This document shows, in pieces, positions 36,136-45,168 of a stretch of DNA of 64,000 bases; position 1 is the first letter of the stretch; every line of letters starts with the position of its first letter. The position numbers and the translations under genes were made by a program. Below the pieces are notes generated by a model that was not told the DNA's origin, did not search any database, and saw nothing but the letters and a program-made list of their open reading frames with translations. The stretch is from contig DAIDHV010000006.1 of assembly GCA_027451905.1 (NCBI GenBank), forward strand, positions 113,718-177,717, read 5' to 3'. This DNA comes from Armatimonadota bacterium (GTDB taxonomy: Bacteria > Armatimonadota > Fimbriimonadia > Fimbriimonadales > Fimbriimonadaceae).

Positions 36136-36812
36136 GCCGCTTGATCCTTAAGATGAGTTTGAAATTCCTCAAGTTTTCTTGAAGTTGTTGCGTCGAGGAC
36201 TCCAGAAGATGTTTCAATAATGCATCCCGAGGCAATGGAGTTGTCGTCAACCAGATCGATGGAAGTGATTTTTGCAAAAGTGGACTTTAGGTCATCCTGG
36301 TGCTGCTCTAGAAGGGGGCGATCTTGAGGACTGAGCCGCAGGCGGATTGCCCCTTTGAGCCCTGTTTCCGCAATGGCTTGTTTGACAATCGCAAGGATGG
36401 ATTCTCTGCTCATTTGGAGTTCCTGGGCAAGAACCTTAGTTGCTAAGTGAGTGACTAGGTCGGTCAGGTTTGCTTCGGCTTGGGCAAACCAGAGGTCGGC
36501 AGAAACCTTCAAGTCCAGTGCAAACTGGTCTAGTTCCTGTGAGAACTGGTCTAATTTCGCTTGCTCATCAGCGTGAACGATCCGAAACGCCTCGGACCTT
36601 CCAAGGGAGCGGCCTTCCACCAATCCAAGTTCTAGGCCCTCTGATTTTCCGCTTGCCAGTCCTTCTTCGTATCCGTGGCGTCTTGCTTCCTCCTTGATAC
36701 TGATCGTTTGCTTGTTGGACTTGCTTCCCGCCGCTTTGAAGGTCTCCTCGATGGGATGAAGCACGGAGGCAAAAGGAGTTGGTGTAGGCATTGACTTTGC
36801 AAAACTAGACAA
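36132..36812 (-). CDS. fliH: Flagellar export regulator FliH
   Basis: A 226-aa FliH-like protein. The central GxxxG-like helix ('GYEEGLASGKSEGLELGLVEGRSLGRSEAF', about 48-78) is a hallmark of FliH/YscL stalks, followed by a coiled coil and a C-terminal domain for FliI binding. It keeps FliI in check and links it to the C-ring. Overlaps fliG by 8 bases and fliI by 4. Confidence 0.9.
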   Translation of the reverse strand: MSSFAKSMPTPTPFASVLHPIEETFKAAGSKSNKQTISIKEEARRHGYEEGLASGKSEGLELGLVEGRSLGRSEAFRIVHADEQAKLDQFSQELDQFALDLKVSADLWFAQAEANLTDLVTHLATKVLAQELQMSRESILAIVKQAIAETGLKGAIRLRLSPQDRPLLEQHQDDLKSTFAKITSIDLVDDNSIASGCIIETSSGVLDATTSRKLEEFQTHLKDQAA

Positions 36813-37836
36813 GCATTTCCTCCTCGCCGCCTCGACTCAAAACAATGTCTCCTGACTCTTCAAGTTTGCGGATGATGGCCACGAACTTTTGTTGCGCTTC
36901 CTCAACGACTTTCAGCCGAACTGGACCCATGAATTCCATGTCTTCTTTGAGCATAGAAACCGCACGCTCCGACATGTTCTTGTAAATCTTGTTTTGAACT
37001 TCGGGGTTCACCCCCTTGAGGGCAGTTGCCAGCTCTTTGGTATCAATTTCTCGCAGCACCGACTGAATGGCTCGGTCATCCAACTGGACGATGTCTTCGA
37101 ACACAAACATCATGTTCTTGATCGCGTCGGCAAGTTCTGGATTTGTGTCTACCAGCCCGTCAATAATTAGCCTCTCTGTTGAGCGGTCAACTCGGTTAAG
37201 GAGATCCACTAAGGCTTTGGGGCCGCCTGCCGATGTCATTTCTTGGCTGAGCAGCGAGCTCACCTTCTTTTCTAAAACCTGCTCCACTTTGCGGATGTAT
37301 TCAGGTGGGGTTTGCTCCATGGTACCAATGCGAGATGCTACTTCTGATCTTAATTCGCCAGGAAGTTTGCTTAAAATAGCAGCTGCACTTGTCACCGGCA
37401 GCCAAGCCAAAATCAAGGCTACTGTTTGAGGGTGTTCATCTTGGATAAAGCTTAAAACTTGGTTTGGATCTGCCTTTCTGAGAAACTCAAACGGCACAAC
37501 TTGCATTGCGGAGACCACTTTCTTCAGGACCGTATTTGCTTTTTCTTCGCCAAACGCATTCATCAGCATTTGCTTGGCATTGTCAACTCCGCCTTCCGCA
37601 ATATAGTCTTGGGCTAGGGCAAGCTCATAAAACTCGTCAATGACCTTTTGTCTTTCATCGGGGCCAACTCTTTCGAGCCGAGCCAATTCAAGGGACAAAA
37701 CTTCAATCTGGTTATCGTCTAGGTGGCGGATAATCTTTCCTGATACTTCTGGCCCGAGGACAGTCAAGATGACGGCTGCCTTTTGCCGGTTTGTGAGGAG
37801 TTCTGCTGGTTTCTTTCTCATCGCTTTAGTCCGCAA
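36805..37836 (-). CDS. fliG: Flagellar motor switch protein FliG
   Basis: A 343-aa C-ring protein that couples stator torque to rotation. 'LTNRQKAAVILTVLGPEVSGKIIRHLDDNQIE' is the N-terminal FliF-binding domain, 'FIQDEHPQTVALILAWLP' is the EHPQR-type middle motif, and the C-terminal charged helix is 'DDRAIQSVLREIDTKELATALKGVNPEVQNKIYKNMSERA'. The reading frame opens with TTG 37836, overlapping fliF by 11; ATG 37821, five codons later, is an alternative start. Confidence 0.96.
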   Translation of the reverse strand: MRTKAMRKKPAELLTNRQKAAVILTVLGPEVSGKIIRHLDDNQIEVLSLELARLERVGPDERQKVIDEFYELALAQDYIAEGGVDNAKQMLMNAFGEEKANTVLKKVVSAMQVVPFEFLRKADPNQVLSFIQDEHPQTVALILAWLPVTSAAAILSKLPGELRSEVASRIGTMEQTPPEYIRKVEQVLEKKVSSLLSQEMTSAGGPKALVDLLNRVDRSTERLIIDGLVDTNPELADAIKNMMFVFEDIVQLDDRAIQSVLREIDTKELATALKGVNPEVQNKIYKNMSERAVSMLKEDMEFMGPVRLKVVEEAQQKFVAIIRKLEESGDIVLSRGGEEEMLV

Positions 37837-39499
37837 TCCATCCTTTCATTAACATTGCAACTGCCTCTGGCTTTTTATCGCCCATCTTTTTAAGCTGCTC
37901 TAGCGGCACATTGACCTTTGTTCCAATTGACTTCACTCGAATTTGCTCTTCATCTTCTTCCTCTTCTGGCAGGTTTGGGTTTCTGGGTGCCCGCGCCGAG
38001 CCTAAGGAAAGGGCCTCGCCGCCACCACCTAATGAAGGTTCAAGATCGGCAAGGGAACCATAACTTCCGCCTGCCATTGGAGCCAAAGGATTGCCATCTC
38101 CGCCAAGGGAAGAAAGGGTTGTGATCGAACCACTCTTAGAGAATTTGGTCACTTGCTTCAACACAACGAAGCCGATGAAAATCAGAGCCGCAATTGGCAA
38201 GATCGAAATGATCTGTTGAATCTTTTGTTGCGATGCAGCCGAGGCAGCGGCTTGAGCTTCCTTCTTTTGCATCGTGCTGCTAAATTTCACCATCGTGACC
38301 TGGCTTGTAAACCCGGGGGTATTGGCAAGTGTGCCCAAGTAGCCATTGATAATGTTTTGCAGCTTTGTTTGGTTCTTAATGACGTTGGAATTGGCAATGA
38401 CATCAATCGCCATGGACTTCAAGTCTCCACCAGCTTGCTGTACAGAAGTTGTCTTGGTATCTTTGAGATAGTTGTTTTGAGTTTGGGTTAATGTGTAGTT
38501 TGAACTGCTCGACCCAGGGAGGGCGGCTGCGGGAGCACCAGCTTGATTATTGGAATTGGATGCGGCTCCTGCGATGCCTCCAGGGCCGGCTCCAGCACCA
38601 TTCATTGACTCTTGAATTTTAGTTGTCGGCAGTTTCGTGCTTGGCGTATTCTTGACTTCCGTATAGTGAGTGTCGTCAAAGTTCATATCCAGATTGATCT
38701 TAACAATGCTGGAATTGGGGCCATAAACTTGATCGAGCATGGATTGCAGTTGTCGCTCTCTTCGCCTTTCTTCTGCTTCTTCTGTCGCCAGCCGATTGCT
38801 GATCTCTCCGCCGGAAGAGCTATCATCTTTGCCGTCAAACAGCAAGTTCATATTGCTATCAACCACAGAGATGTTTTGCATATGCAATCCTGGAACTGAG
38901 TTTTTAACCAGCAAGGCAATGGTGCGTCCCTGAGACTTTGTTATATTGGCGTCTGACCGCGCGGTAATTGTAATTGAAGCGCTTGCGCTGCGATGGTCTC
39001 GGATAAAGGGTGAGTTGTCGGATAAAACGATGTCGACATTGGCGCTTTCTATGCCATCAATGCTCTCGATGGATTGATCAAGTTTCTGCTCGAGGATGTT
39101 TTTGAGCCGTTCCTTTTCAACTTCGGGAGTGTTCATGATTCCGATCTTGGCTAGTTCTGTGTCGCCAAAACCGGTTGTCGTGGGAAGTTTATTGGCTTGA
39201 GCAAGCTTCATCCTGGCTTCAGCCACCATGTTTGATGGCACCATGACCGAGCCCTGCTCGTTAAAGTCCACCTGAATGCCTTCTTTTTCTAATTCGGTGA
39301 CAACCGAACCCTGCTCGGTCGGAGATAGTCCACCAAATAGAAGTTGCATTTTAGGCTTGCTTGCAAAATAAAAGATGCCTGCAAGGAGCAATACCAAGAA
39401 TGCAGCCCCACTTGCGGTAAGAACCTTCTGGTTGCGATCTGCAACTTCCCACCACTGCCTAACCTTTTGTATAAATCCACCCATTGTATTGACCCGCAC
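37826..39499 (-). CDS. fliF: Flagellar MS-ring protein FliF
   Basis: A 557-aa ring protein with membrane helices at about 27-48 and 434-454. The ring-building motifs are in 'YFASKPKMQLLFGGLSPTEQGSVVTELEKEGIQVDF' and 'LEQKLDQSIESIDGIESANVDIVLSDNSPF'. A low-complexity Gly/Ala/Asn linker sits around 295-320. The C-terminal cytoplasmic tail (KVNVPLEQLKKMGDKKPEAVAMLMKGWIAD) binds FliG. GTG 39499 or ATG 39484 may be the start. Second-largest gene of the operon. Confidence 0.96.
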   Translation of the reverse strand: MRVNTMGGFIQKVRQWWEVADRNQKVLTASGAAFLVLLLAGIFYFASKPKMQLLFGGLSPTEQGSVVTELEKEGIQVDFNEQGSVMVPSNMVAEARMKLAQANKLPTTTGFGDTELAKIGIMNTPEVEKERLKNILEQKLDQSIESIDGIESANVDIVLSDNSPFIRDHRSASASITITARSDANITKSQGRTIALLVKNSVPGLHMQNISVVDSNMNLLFDGKDDSSSGGEISNRLATEEAEERRRERQLQSMLDQVYGPNSSIVKINLDMNFDDTHYTEVKNTPSTKLPTTKIQESMNGAGAGPGGIAGAASNSNNQAGAPAAALPGSSSSNYTLTQTQNNYLKDTKTTSVQQAGGDLKSMAIDVIANSNVIKNQTKLQNIINGYLGTLANTPGFTSQVTMVKFSSTMQKKEAQAAASAASQQKIQQIISILPIAALIFIGFVVLKQVTKFSKSGSITTLSSLGGDGNPLAPMAGGSYGSLADLEPSLGGGGEALSLGSARAPRNPNLPEEEEDEEQIRVKSIGTKVNVPLEQLKKMGDKKPEAVAMLMKGWIAD

Positions 39500-39526
39500 T
39501 CGGGAAATTGGTGGCCGACGTTATGA

Positions 39527-39829
39527 CTAAACTTGCATAGAGCTAATCTGCTGGTAAGACTGCAACAGATTGTCTCTTACTGTTGCCGTTAGCTGCAGAG
39601 CCGTACTTGCTTTTTCCATGGAGATCATCAAGTCTTGATAATCTACTTTTCGCCGACCCGTCATAAAATCAGTCTCTTTTTCGCTCGCTTGTTGCTGCGT
39701 CGTGTTGACTTCTTTTAGGACGTCCATCAGCATGTCGCCAAATCCTTCTTCCTGGCCCGTTTTTGGGACAGCGGTCGGCTGAGCCAAACCACTTAGGGCA
39801 AGATTTTGGATAGGGCCAATTGGGTTCAT
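39527..39829 (-). CDS. fliE: Flagellar hook-basal body protein FliE
   Basis: A 100-aa rod adaptor protein joining MS ring and rod. 'FGDMLMDVLKEVNTTQQQASEKETDFMTGRRKVDYQDLMISMEKASTALQLTATVRDNLLQSYQQISSMQV' is the FliE family pattern over the C-terminal three quarters, with the terminal 'M(Q)V' typical. Position between flgC and fliF is standard. Confidence 0.95.
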   Translation of the reverse strand: MNPIGPIQNLALSGLAQPTAVPKTGQEEGFGDMLMDVLKEVNTTQQQASEKETDFMTGRRKVDYQDLMISMEKASTALQLTATVRDNLLQSYQQISSMQV

Positions 39830-39835
39830 GTCTCG

Positions 39836-40228
39836 TTAAACTTTGCCAATCGAAAGGGCAGATTGCACCATGGATTTGGCACTGTTGAATGCCGAGATAT
39901 TGGCTTGGTAGGCTCGGCTTGCACTAAGCATGTCAACCATTTCTGCAATGGGCTGCACATTACTTGTTTCGACAAGTCCGGTTTTAGGATTGTGGTTGGG
40001 GTCACCCCAATCGACCTTCGTGTGGAATGGAGACATATCGGGCACAACCCCAACAATCTTGACTCCGTTAGGTCCGCCTTCTAGTTCCACCAACCGGCGT
40101 CGGTAGGGTGGTGCTCCTCCGATGGCTCCCGTGTTGGCGTTCGCCAAATTTGATGATACAACATCAAGGCGAAACCGCTCTGCGGTTAAGCCAGTTGATG
40201 AGATTCGCATTGCATCGCTGAGTGACAT
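39836..40228 (-). CDS. flgC: Flagellar proximal rod protein FlgC
   Basis: A 130-aa rod protein. The N-terminal 'AMRISSTGLTAERFRLDVVSSNLANANTGAIGG' carries the rod/hook motif SSNLANANT, and the C-terminal 'VDMLSASRAYQANISAFNSAKSMVQSAL' is the paired helix. The usual length is about 135-150 aa. Confidence 0.96.
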   Translation of the reverse strand: MSLSDAMRISSTGLTAERFRLDVVSSNLANANTGAIGGAPPYRRRLVELEGGPNGVKIVGVVPDMSPFHTKVDWGDPNHNPKTGLVETSNVQPIAEMVDMLSASRAYQANISAFNSAKSMVQSALSIGKV

Positions 40229-40233
40229 AGTTT

Positions 40234-40605
40234 TTATTTGAGGGCGGTTTGGATATTGGTGAAGTAGTTGGCTGCCATTTCTGATAGGGCTTGATAATGG
40301 AGTTGAGTTTGGGCAATTCCCATTGCCTCACGCTCTAAATCCACATTGTTTCCATCTTCACGAAGGCTGGTCCGATCTGAGGCTTGCTGATTGGCAAAAT
40401 CCTGAAATTGCCGCAGCTGTTCGTCCACGGTGGGGTTGCCAACTCCGAGGGCTTCATTAAGGGTTAAGTGAAAGTCAATATCCTTCCTTTTGTAACCAGG
40501 CACGTTGATATTGGCGAGGTTATTTGAAAGAAGGGATTCGCGCTCTGAAGCCAAGCCCATGGCCTGATCGATAGCGCTTAATCGAGTTGAAGAGATGAAA
40601 TCCAC
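40234..40605 (-). CDS. flgB: Flagellar proximal rod protein FlgB
   Basis: A 123-aa rod protein and first gene of the flagellar operon. 'LLSNNLANINVPGYKRKDIDF' (about 25-45) is the family motif. The start is GTG with GGAG seven bases upstream. A sigma-28-like promoter candidate is located 32 bp upstream. Confidence 0.95.
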   Translation of the reverse strand: MDFISSTRLSAIDQAMGLASERESLLSNNLANINVPGYKRKDIDFHLTLNEALGVGNPTVDEQLRQFQDFANQQASDRTSLREDGNNVDLEREAMGIAQTQLHYQALSEMAANYFTNIQTALK

Positions 40606-40636
40606 GATTTGACTCCGACGCCAAAATCTTACGAAG

Positions 40637-40664
40637 AATTCGGCTCATCAGTAGTGTCGGCTTA
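40637..40664 (-). promoter_or_regulatory. Sigma-28-like promoter candidate for the flagellar operon
   Basis: Reverse strand TAAG-N16-GCCGAATT resembles the FliA consensus TAAA-N15-GCCGATAA, one base longer. It is 31 bp upstream of flgB, in the 121-bp gap after gcvT. No other promoter is obvious. Confidence 0.4.
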
Positions 40665-40726
40665 ATCCCCGTATTTCTGCAGGGTCCATGGTAAGCCGAA
40701 GACTTTCCTGGGGCAATTGGAGTCGA

Positions 40727-41812
40727 TTATTTTTGCCGTCTATAGAATCGCTTGTTGGCAACTGTTGCGGGGACTTCATTGCCTCTGATATTGACAAAGC
40801 ACTTTGATCCCTCCGCAAGGGGCTCGGTAAGAAACGCAAAACCGATGGCTGCATCCAGCAATGGGCTAATGACTCCGCTCGAAACGAGTCCAATGGTGTT
40901 GCCGTCGGCAATAACTTCTGCACCTGGGCTCATGAGCCGCTTTGCTTCTAACTGAATACCCATCAACTTTGAAGGGGCGCCCACGGATCGAACAGATGCA
41001 ACTGCCTCAGATCCGATAAAAGTCTTGGTCTTAGAAATAGCCCATCCAAGTCCTGCGCACAAGGGGCTCATTTCCTCGGACAGTTCGTGGCCATAGAGCG
41101 GCAATCCTGCCTCTACCCTCAAGGTATCTCGGCTTGCAAGGCCACAACAGGCACCGCCCAGCTTTTGCAAGGTTTCCCAAATGCTTACGGCTGCTTCTGC
41201 GGGACCGATAATTTCGACTCCGTCTTCACCGGTGTAACCGGACCTTGCGATAAGAACTTTGGCTCCGTTGATAAAGCCATTGCAGACCCCAAACATGGAG
41301 CTTGCAAGGAGCGCATCGGGCTCACTAAAAACCTTGGCAACCGAAGCAACTGCATTTGGACCCTGCACCGCGATCATGAAGGTTAGGCTTGTATCATCCG
41401 CCAACCGAACATCAGAGGGTTTGTGACCGGCTATCCAGTCATGAATTTTTTGATGATTGCTGGCATTGGCAACCACATGGTAGTCATTTTTGGTGAGGCG
41501 ATAAATGATGACGTCGTCTTTTGTTCCACCCTCTGGATTGCAGATCAGAGAGTACGTACCTTGACGATCGCTTAGCTTTTGGAGATCGGCTGTTGCGATA
41601 GAATCCAGCGTCTTCAGGGCATCAATTCCAACCACGGAGAATCGAGCCATGTGAGAGACGTCGAAGAGGCCAAAGTTATTGCGGACCTGGCTTGCTTCGG
41701 CAAGAACGCTCGTGTATTGCACTGGCATCGAGTAGCCGGCAAATTCCACCATTTTTCCTCCTTGGGATTCATGAAGAGAGTGAAGCGGAGTTTGGAGCAA
41801 TTCTTGGGTCAC
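40727..41812 (-). CDS. gcvT: Glycine cleavage system T protein (aminomethyltransferase)
   Basis: A 361-aa THF-dependent aminomethyltransferase. 'LQTPLHSLHESQGGKMVEFAGYSMPVQYTS' at the start, 'FDVSHMARFSVVG' (about 48-60), 'SRDTLRVEAGLPLYGHELSEEMSPLCAGLGWAI' (about 228-260) and 'GVISPLLDAAIGFAF' are family blocks. It transfers the methylene from GcvH to THF and releases ammonia. It is the missing partner of gcvH/gcvPA/gcvPB, 35 kb away and on the opposite strand, and stands alone just upstream of the flagellar operon. Confidence 0.96.
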   Translation of the reverse strand: MTQELLQTPLHSLHESQGGKMVEFAGYSMPVQYTSVLAEASQVRNNFGLFDVSHMARFSVVGIDALKTLDSIATADLQKLSDRQGTYSLICNPEGGTKDDVIIYRLTKNDYHVVANASNHQKIHDWIAGHKPSDVRLADDTSLTFMIAVQGPNAVASVAKVFSEPDALLASSMFGVCNGFINGAKVLIARSGYTGEDGVEIIGPAEAAVSIWETLQKLGGACCGLASRDTLRVEAGLPLYGHELSEEMSPLCAGLGWAISKTKTFIGSEAVASVRSVGAPSKLMGIQLEAKRLMSPGAEVIADGNTIGLVSSGVISPLLDAAIGFAFLTEPLAEGSKCFVNIRGNEVPATVANKRFYRRQK

Positions 41813-42120
41813 ATCCCAAAGTATACAAAGGGGACGCGGTTGAAGTCCTTGTGTTTCTTCGCGCAGTTGCCAAAGTCAGGCTGACTTTAGGCCAGGCATC
41901 GATTGGAAAGCTGGGCCGGCGTCGTTCGCTTGCTTGCCGGTGGCTGCAAAAACCAGAAAGAGCTCTATTCCTAGCCTAAAAGCCTTAAGCTTTTGATTCT
42001 CATCAAAACCTTAAGGCCGATGAGCAGGATAGGATGAAACCGTGAACGTATTGGCCCAGTGAACCTGTCAGTAGATTTATAAGTGTCGACTGAGGTAAAG
42101 TCGAATCTGAGGGCAGAATT
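41813..42120. other. 308-bp gap between gcvT and the zinc-ribbon gene
   Basis: The gap separates divergent genes. It holds no convincing gene on either strand; the nearest frames are shadows of gcvT that run into it. A large hairpin sits at 41982-42017. No glycine riboswitch is recognisable in front of gcvT. Confidence 0.6.
41982..42017. repeat. Long near-perfect inverted repeat
   Basis: GCCTTAAG (41982-41989) pairs with CTTAAGGC (42010-42017), and after one C-C mismatch TTTTGAT (41991-41997) pairs with ATCAAAA (42002-42008) over a 4-nt loop. It lies between divergent promoters with no T-run, so an operator or a stable RNA hairpin are both possible. Confidence 0.6.
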
Positions 42121-43386
42121 ATGTTCACTTGTACCGAGTGCGGAACGCCTAATCCTTTAGACAGCCAATTTTGCAAAAACTGCGGCCATTCTCTGCCGGC
42201 AGATGGGCTTGCGGAGGCAAGGATTAAGCTTGACGAGTTTGTAGATCAAGGTAACGCATTTTTTACGGAAGGGAAGACCGAAGAAGCGATGATGGTTGCG
42301 GAAGCAGCCATTGAATCCAACCCTTCTCATGCTATCGCGTACTCCCTCAAGGGAATGTGCTGCGAAAGAAAGGGCAATTTAGCCGACGCACTGGAGTGTT
42401 ACGAGAAGGCGATCTCTTTGAACCCAGATAGCGCTATTGACCGTATTAAGGTTGCTGGCTTAAGGAACCGCCTGGCCACCCAGATTGCAGAAGAATCGGT
42501 CCCTGATCGCAAACGGGCTTGGTTCGCAGCCTTGGGCGCGGTTCTCTTTATCTCCGCATTGGGGGCCATTTTTATTCACCGATTCAATCAGCCCCAAAAA
42601 GTGGCTTTAAGTCCATCGAACCAGTCCAATATCAAAGGATTTGCGCCGGTTGTGAACCCTCCCGCCGGTCAGACCAATGGCCAAACCCAATCGACCGGCA
42701 ATCAGCCTCAAGGACAGCCAAGCCAAAATAATTCGGGGCAGGGCAACAATTCACCAACCTACGCGTCTAACCCAAATTCAAATTTGCCACCCGCAATAAA
42801 CTGGCCTCCCAGTGGCAACGGAAATCAGTTGCCTTTGCCCGGTGATCCCTTGACCGGTCAGCTCGGCAACGAGCCGGTCACGCCGAATCCGCCACCATCC
42901 AACAGCAACTCAAACCCGCCAAGCAATTCCAACCAGCAAGCAAGCCCCGATCCCAAGTTATCGAATTCAGGCAATGCAAAACCGCCTGCCCAGGCAAAAC
43001 CAAAGGAAATCATTGATATCCAGGTCGGTGGAGGCAGCCAGCAGTTTCCAAATCAACCTGGTGCCCAGCCCCTTGATTCAAATGGCGGAAACAACAATGG
43101 CATTGAGACATTAAGGAAGGTTGCTGCTAACCAATATCAATTGGGCCAGTACTCTCAAGCCGCTTCCACTTATAAGCAGCTCATTCAAATGGGTGGAGAT
43201 TCGGCGGGAGTCAGGCAGAAGCTCGGTCAAATTTATTCAAGATTGGGCCAGCCCACTCAGGCCTACCAAGAGTATAAAGTTGCAGTAGCGAAATATCAAG
43301 CTCTCATCTCCTCGGGAATAGACGTGAACCTGAATAAAGCCGCATTGGCAACTTGTCAAGAGGAATTGCGCCTCTTAGGTCACTAA
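42121..43386 (+). CDS. Zinc-ribbon, membrane-anchored TPR protein
   Basis: A 421-aa protein of modular build: a zinc ribbon (C4, C7, C18, C21), two TPR motifs (about 36-110), a membrane helix (132-155), a low-complexity Asn/Pro/Gln/Ser/Gly linker (about 165-320) and a final TPR pair (about 325-415). The first zinc/TPR unit would be cytoplasmic and the last TPRs extracytoplasmic. It may act as a scaffold across the membrane. GAGGG 7 bp upstream supports the ATG. Followed after 3 bp by the 592-aa gene, likely an operon. No specific function recognised. Confidence 0.8.
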   Translation: MFTCTECGTPNPLDSQFCKNCGHSLPADGLAEARIKLDEFVDQGNAFFTEGKTEEAMMVAEAAIESNPSHAIAYSLKGMCCERKGNLADALECYEKAISLNPDSAIDRIKVAGLRNRLATQIAEESVPDRKRAWFAALGAVLFISALGAIFIHRFNQPQKVALSPSNQSNIKGFAPVVNPPAGQTNGQTQSTGNQPQGQPSQNNSGQGNNSPTYASNPNSNLPPAINWPPSGNGNQLPLPGDPLTGQLGNEPVTPNPPPSNSNSNPPSNSNQQASPDPKLSNSGNAKPPAQAKPKEIIDIQVGGGSQQFPNQPGAQPLDSNGGNNNGIETLRKVAANQYQLGQYSQAASTYKQLIQMGGDSAGVRQKLGQIYSRLGQPTQAYQEYKVAVAKYQALISSGIDVNLNKAALATCQEELRLLGH

Positions 43387-43389
43387 TCC

Positions 43390-45168
43390 TTGGTTCGAAA
43401 CAACTTGATAGGTCTTAATCGGCACTTATTTCGGCGGCTGGCGCCTTTGACCCTCTGCGGGATTTTGGCGAGTTTGTGTTTTGCAACGGATAGCTCTATC
43501 CCTAAAATATTAATTGTTCAAAATGACTCTCATGGGCTACTCAATGCTCCGGTAGAAGATTCCACAAAGGCTAGCAAAAAACTTGAAGATGCAAAAAAGG
43601 CTCTGAAAAGCGATCCCGACATTTCAGAGACACTCGCAGAATCCATTGCTGAAAACGGCCGAGCAGAGCCGATTGTGTGGTCTCAGCTCGATCCTATTTT
43701 TCGTGCCGCTTATCAAAGTAATAAGCTCCATTGGATTGGCGGACATGTCTCACTGCAACAAGCCCTAGATGGAGCCAAAGTACTGGGCTGCAAAGGGATT
43801 ATTTTTGTTTATAGCCACAGAGGAGAGTCCGACCACCATAAAGGCATCTACTTTCGTGCCAAAATGCTTGCCGGCTCAAAGGTGATTTGGGTATTTCCTA
43901 ACGCAGATCAGTCTGGGGGAATGCCTATTGGAACGGTGAAAGAGCCTGTTCTTGTGCCCGTCAAAGGTAAGGTTGACGCACAGGGCAAACCAATCTACAA
44001 AACCGAGTATAAAACGCTTCAGCCCAAAATGAGCAGCAAGGATCAACAAGATTTAGAACTCTCTAATTGGATGTTTTTATCGGAAACAACTGGCACCAAG
44101 GCTGATGAAGACAGTGCGATAGAGTCTATTGCCAGCACATTGACTTCATCACTGACTCAGGGACCATTATCGGGTCTCAAAGAAGAACCGGCTTTGCCGG
44201 AGCAGCCGATGAATCCCGGCATTGATTCTTTGATCAGCCCCCAACTCCCGCCTTCCAATCTTACTTCGGATGGAGAGTTGGAATCAAAAATCAGCAGTTA
44301 TGTCGCGGCTAAAGAAAGTGCCAATGCAATCTGTTTGGCAGAAAGCGCAGTTGATGAGAATCCACTTGACCCGAAGCGACGTGAGCTGCTGCTGAGGACT
44401 CTTTATACTTTTGGCGAAGCTCAGGAAGCGATTCGAGAGGCTAAATCGGCTGCAATTGCTTTTGGAAATAGCGCGCCTCTCCTCGCGGTTGGGTCTCAGA
44501 TTGCATTCGACAGTGGGGAAATCAACGAAGCCGAATCAATGGCCAACCGCGCCCTAGCTCTGGACGGCAAGTCGCTTAAAGCACAGTCGGTGCTTGGTGA
44601 AGTTGCTCTTGCCAAAGGTGATCTAACATCTCAGTACTTGCCGTTAACCCCGTACAGCCAGCAAAGTGCCTTGCATCAAATGTGGATGAATTCTGTTCTT
44701 GCCAATGCGATGGAAGGAAATAGTGGGTGGCTGATCCAAAACCTCGGGACTCAGTTTGGAAGCCTTACGGTTGAAGATTCGGCAAGGCTTGAATCTCAGC
44801 TTGATCGAGCTTATTCAAGGCAATCGGATGAGTTTAAGGCAGAAATGGGGCAAGCAACAATTGATGGTCCCCAACAGCTGCCCCAATTGACGCAAACATT
44901 AAAGGGCAATGCCCAAGTTTTAGAAGCAGAGAACTTGGTGCTGCAAAAGCTTGGAGCAGCCTTTCCAAGCGATAAAGCGCTGATCCGCAAGCAATTGGCA
45001 TTTAATTTGCTATTACAGTGTATTGAAGAAGTCAAGGCGTACTTAGACGCAGGCAGGAAAGGAACACTGGATGACGCCCAGATCAATTTCTCCGAATCCT
45101 TGCGTCAGATGACGTTGTCTACGATGGCTTCTGATGGTTCAGATCATGCTTCGCCAAGTCCTCATTGA
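43390..45168 (+). CDS. Exported protein with TPR-like repeats, function unknown
   Basis: A 592-aa protein that I do not recognise. The N-terminus has a probable signal peptide (about 12-33). Residues 35-250 form a mixed domain with 'IKYDPILIVQND' type strands and a possible secreted-protein fold; residues 300-430 have helical repeats ('NAICLAESAVDENPLDPKRRELLLRTLYTFGEAQEAIREAKSAAIAFG', 'INEAESMANRALALDGKSLKAQSVLGEVALAKGD') that look like TPRs. The start is a TTG 3 bp after the zinc-ribbon gene, so co-transcription and a shared envelope complex are likely. Confidence 0.72.
   Translation: MVRNNLIGLNRHLFRRLAPLTLCGILASLCFATDSSIPKILIVQNDSHGLLNAPVEDSTKASKKLEDAKKALKSDPDISETLAESIAENGRAEPIVWSQLDPIFRAAYQSNKLHWIGGHVSLQQALDGAKVLGCKGIIFVYSHRGESDHHKGIYFRAKMLAGSKVIWVFPNADQSGGMPIGTVKEPVLVPVKGKVDAQGKPIYKTEYKTLQPKMSSKDQQDLELSNWMFLSETTGTKADEDSAIESIASTLTSSLTQGPLSGLKEEPALPEQPMNPGIDSLISPQLPPSNLTSDGELESKISSYVAAKESANAICLAESAVDENPLDPKRRELLLRTLYTFGEAQEAIREAKSAAIAFGNSAPLLAVGSQIAFDSGEINEAESMANRALALDGKSLKAQSVLGEVALAKGDLTSQYLPLTPYSQQSALHQMWMNSVLANAMEGNSGWLIQNLGTQFGSLTVEDSARLESQLDRAYSRQSDEFKAEMGQATIDGPQQLPQLTQTLKGNAQVLEAENLVLQKLGAAFPSDKALIRKQLAFNLLLQCIEEVKAYLDAGRKGTLDDAQINFSESLRQMTLSTMASDGSDHASPSPH

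Noticed and set aside
40648..40923. 91-codon reverse frame between flgB and gcvT
   Set aside because: It overlaps the 3' end of gcvT in another frame and has no protein-like character.
41692..41979. 95-codon + strand frame across the start of gcvT
   Set aside because: About 40% lies antisense to gcvT; the remaining part has no start signal or recognised motif.
42016..42045. Hammerhead ribozyme-like core (GATGAG ... GAAAC) after the long hairpin
   Set aside because: The core reads CCGATGAG, not CTGATGA, and the flanking stems cannot be drawn.
41813..42060. Glycine riboswitch before gcvT
   Set aside because: None of the conserved glycine-aptamer blocks is visible on the reverse strand.
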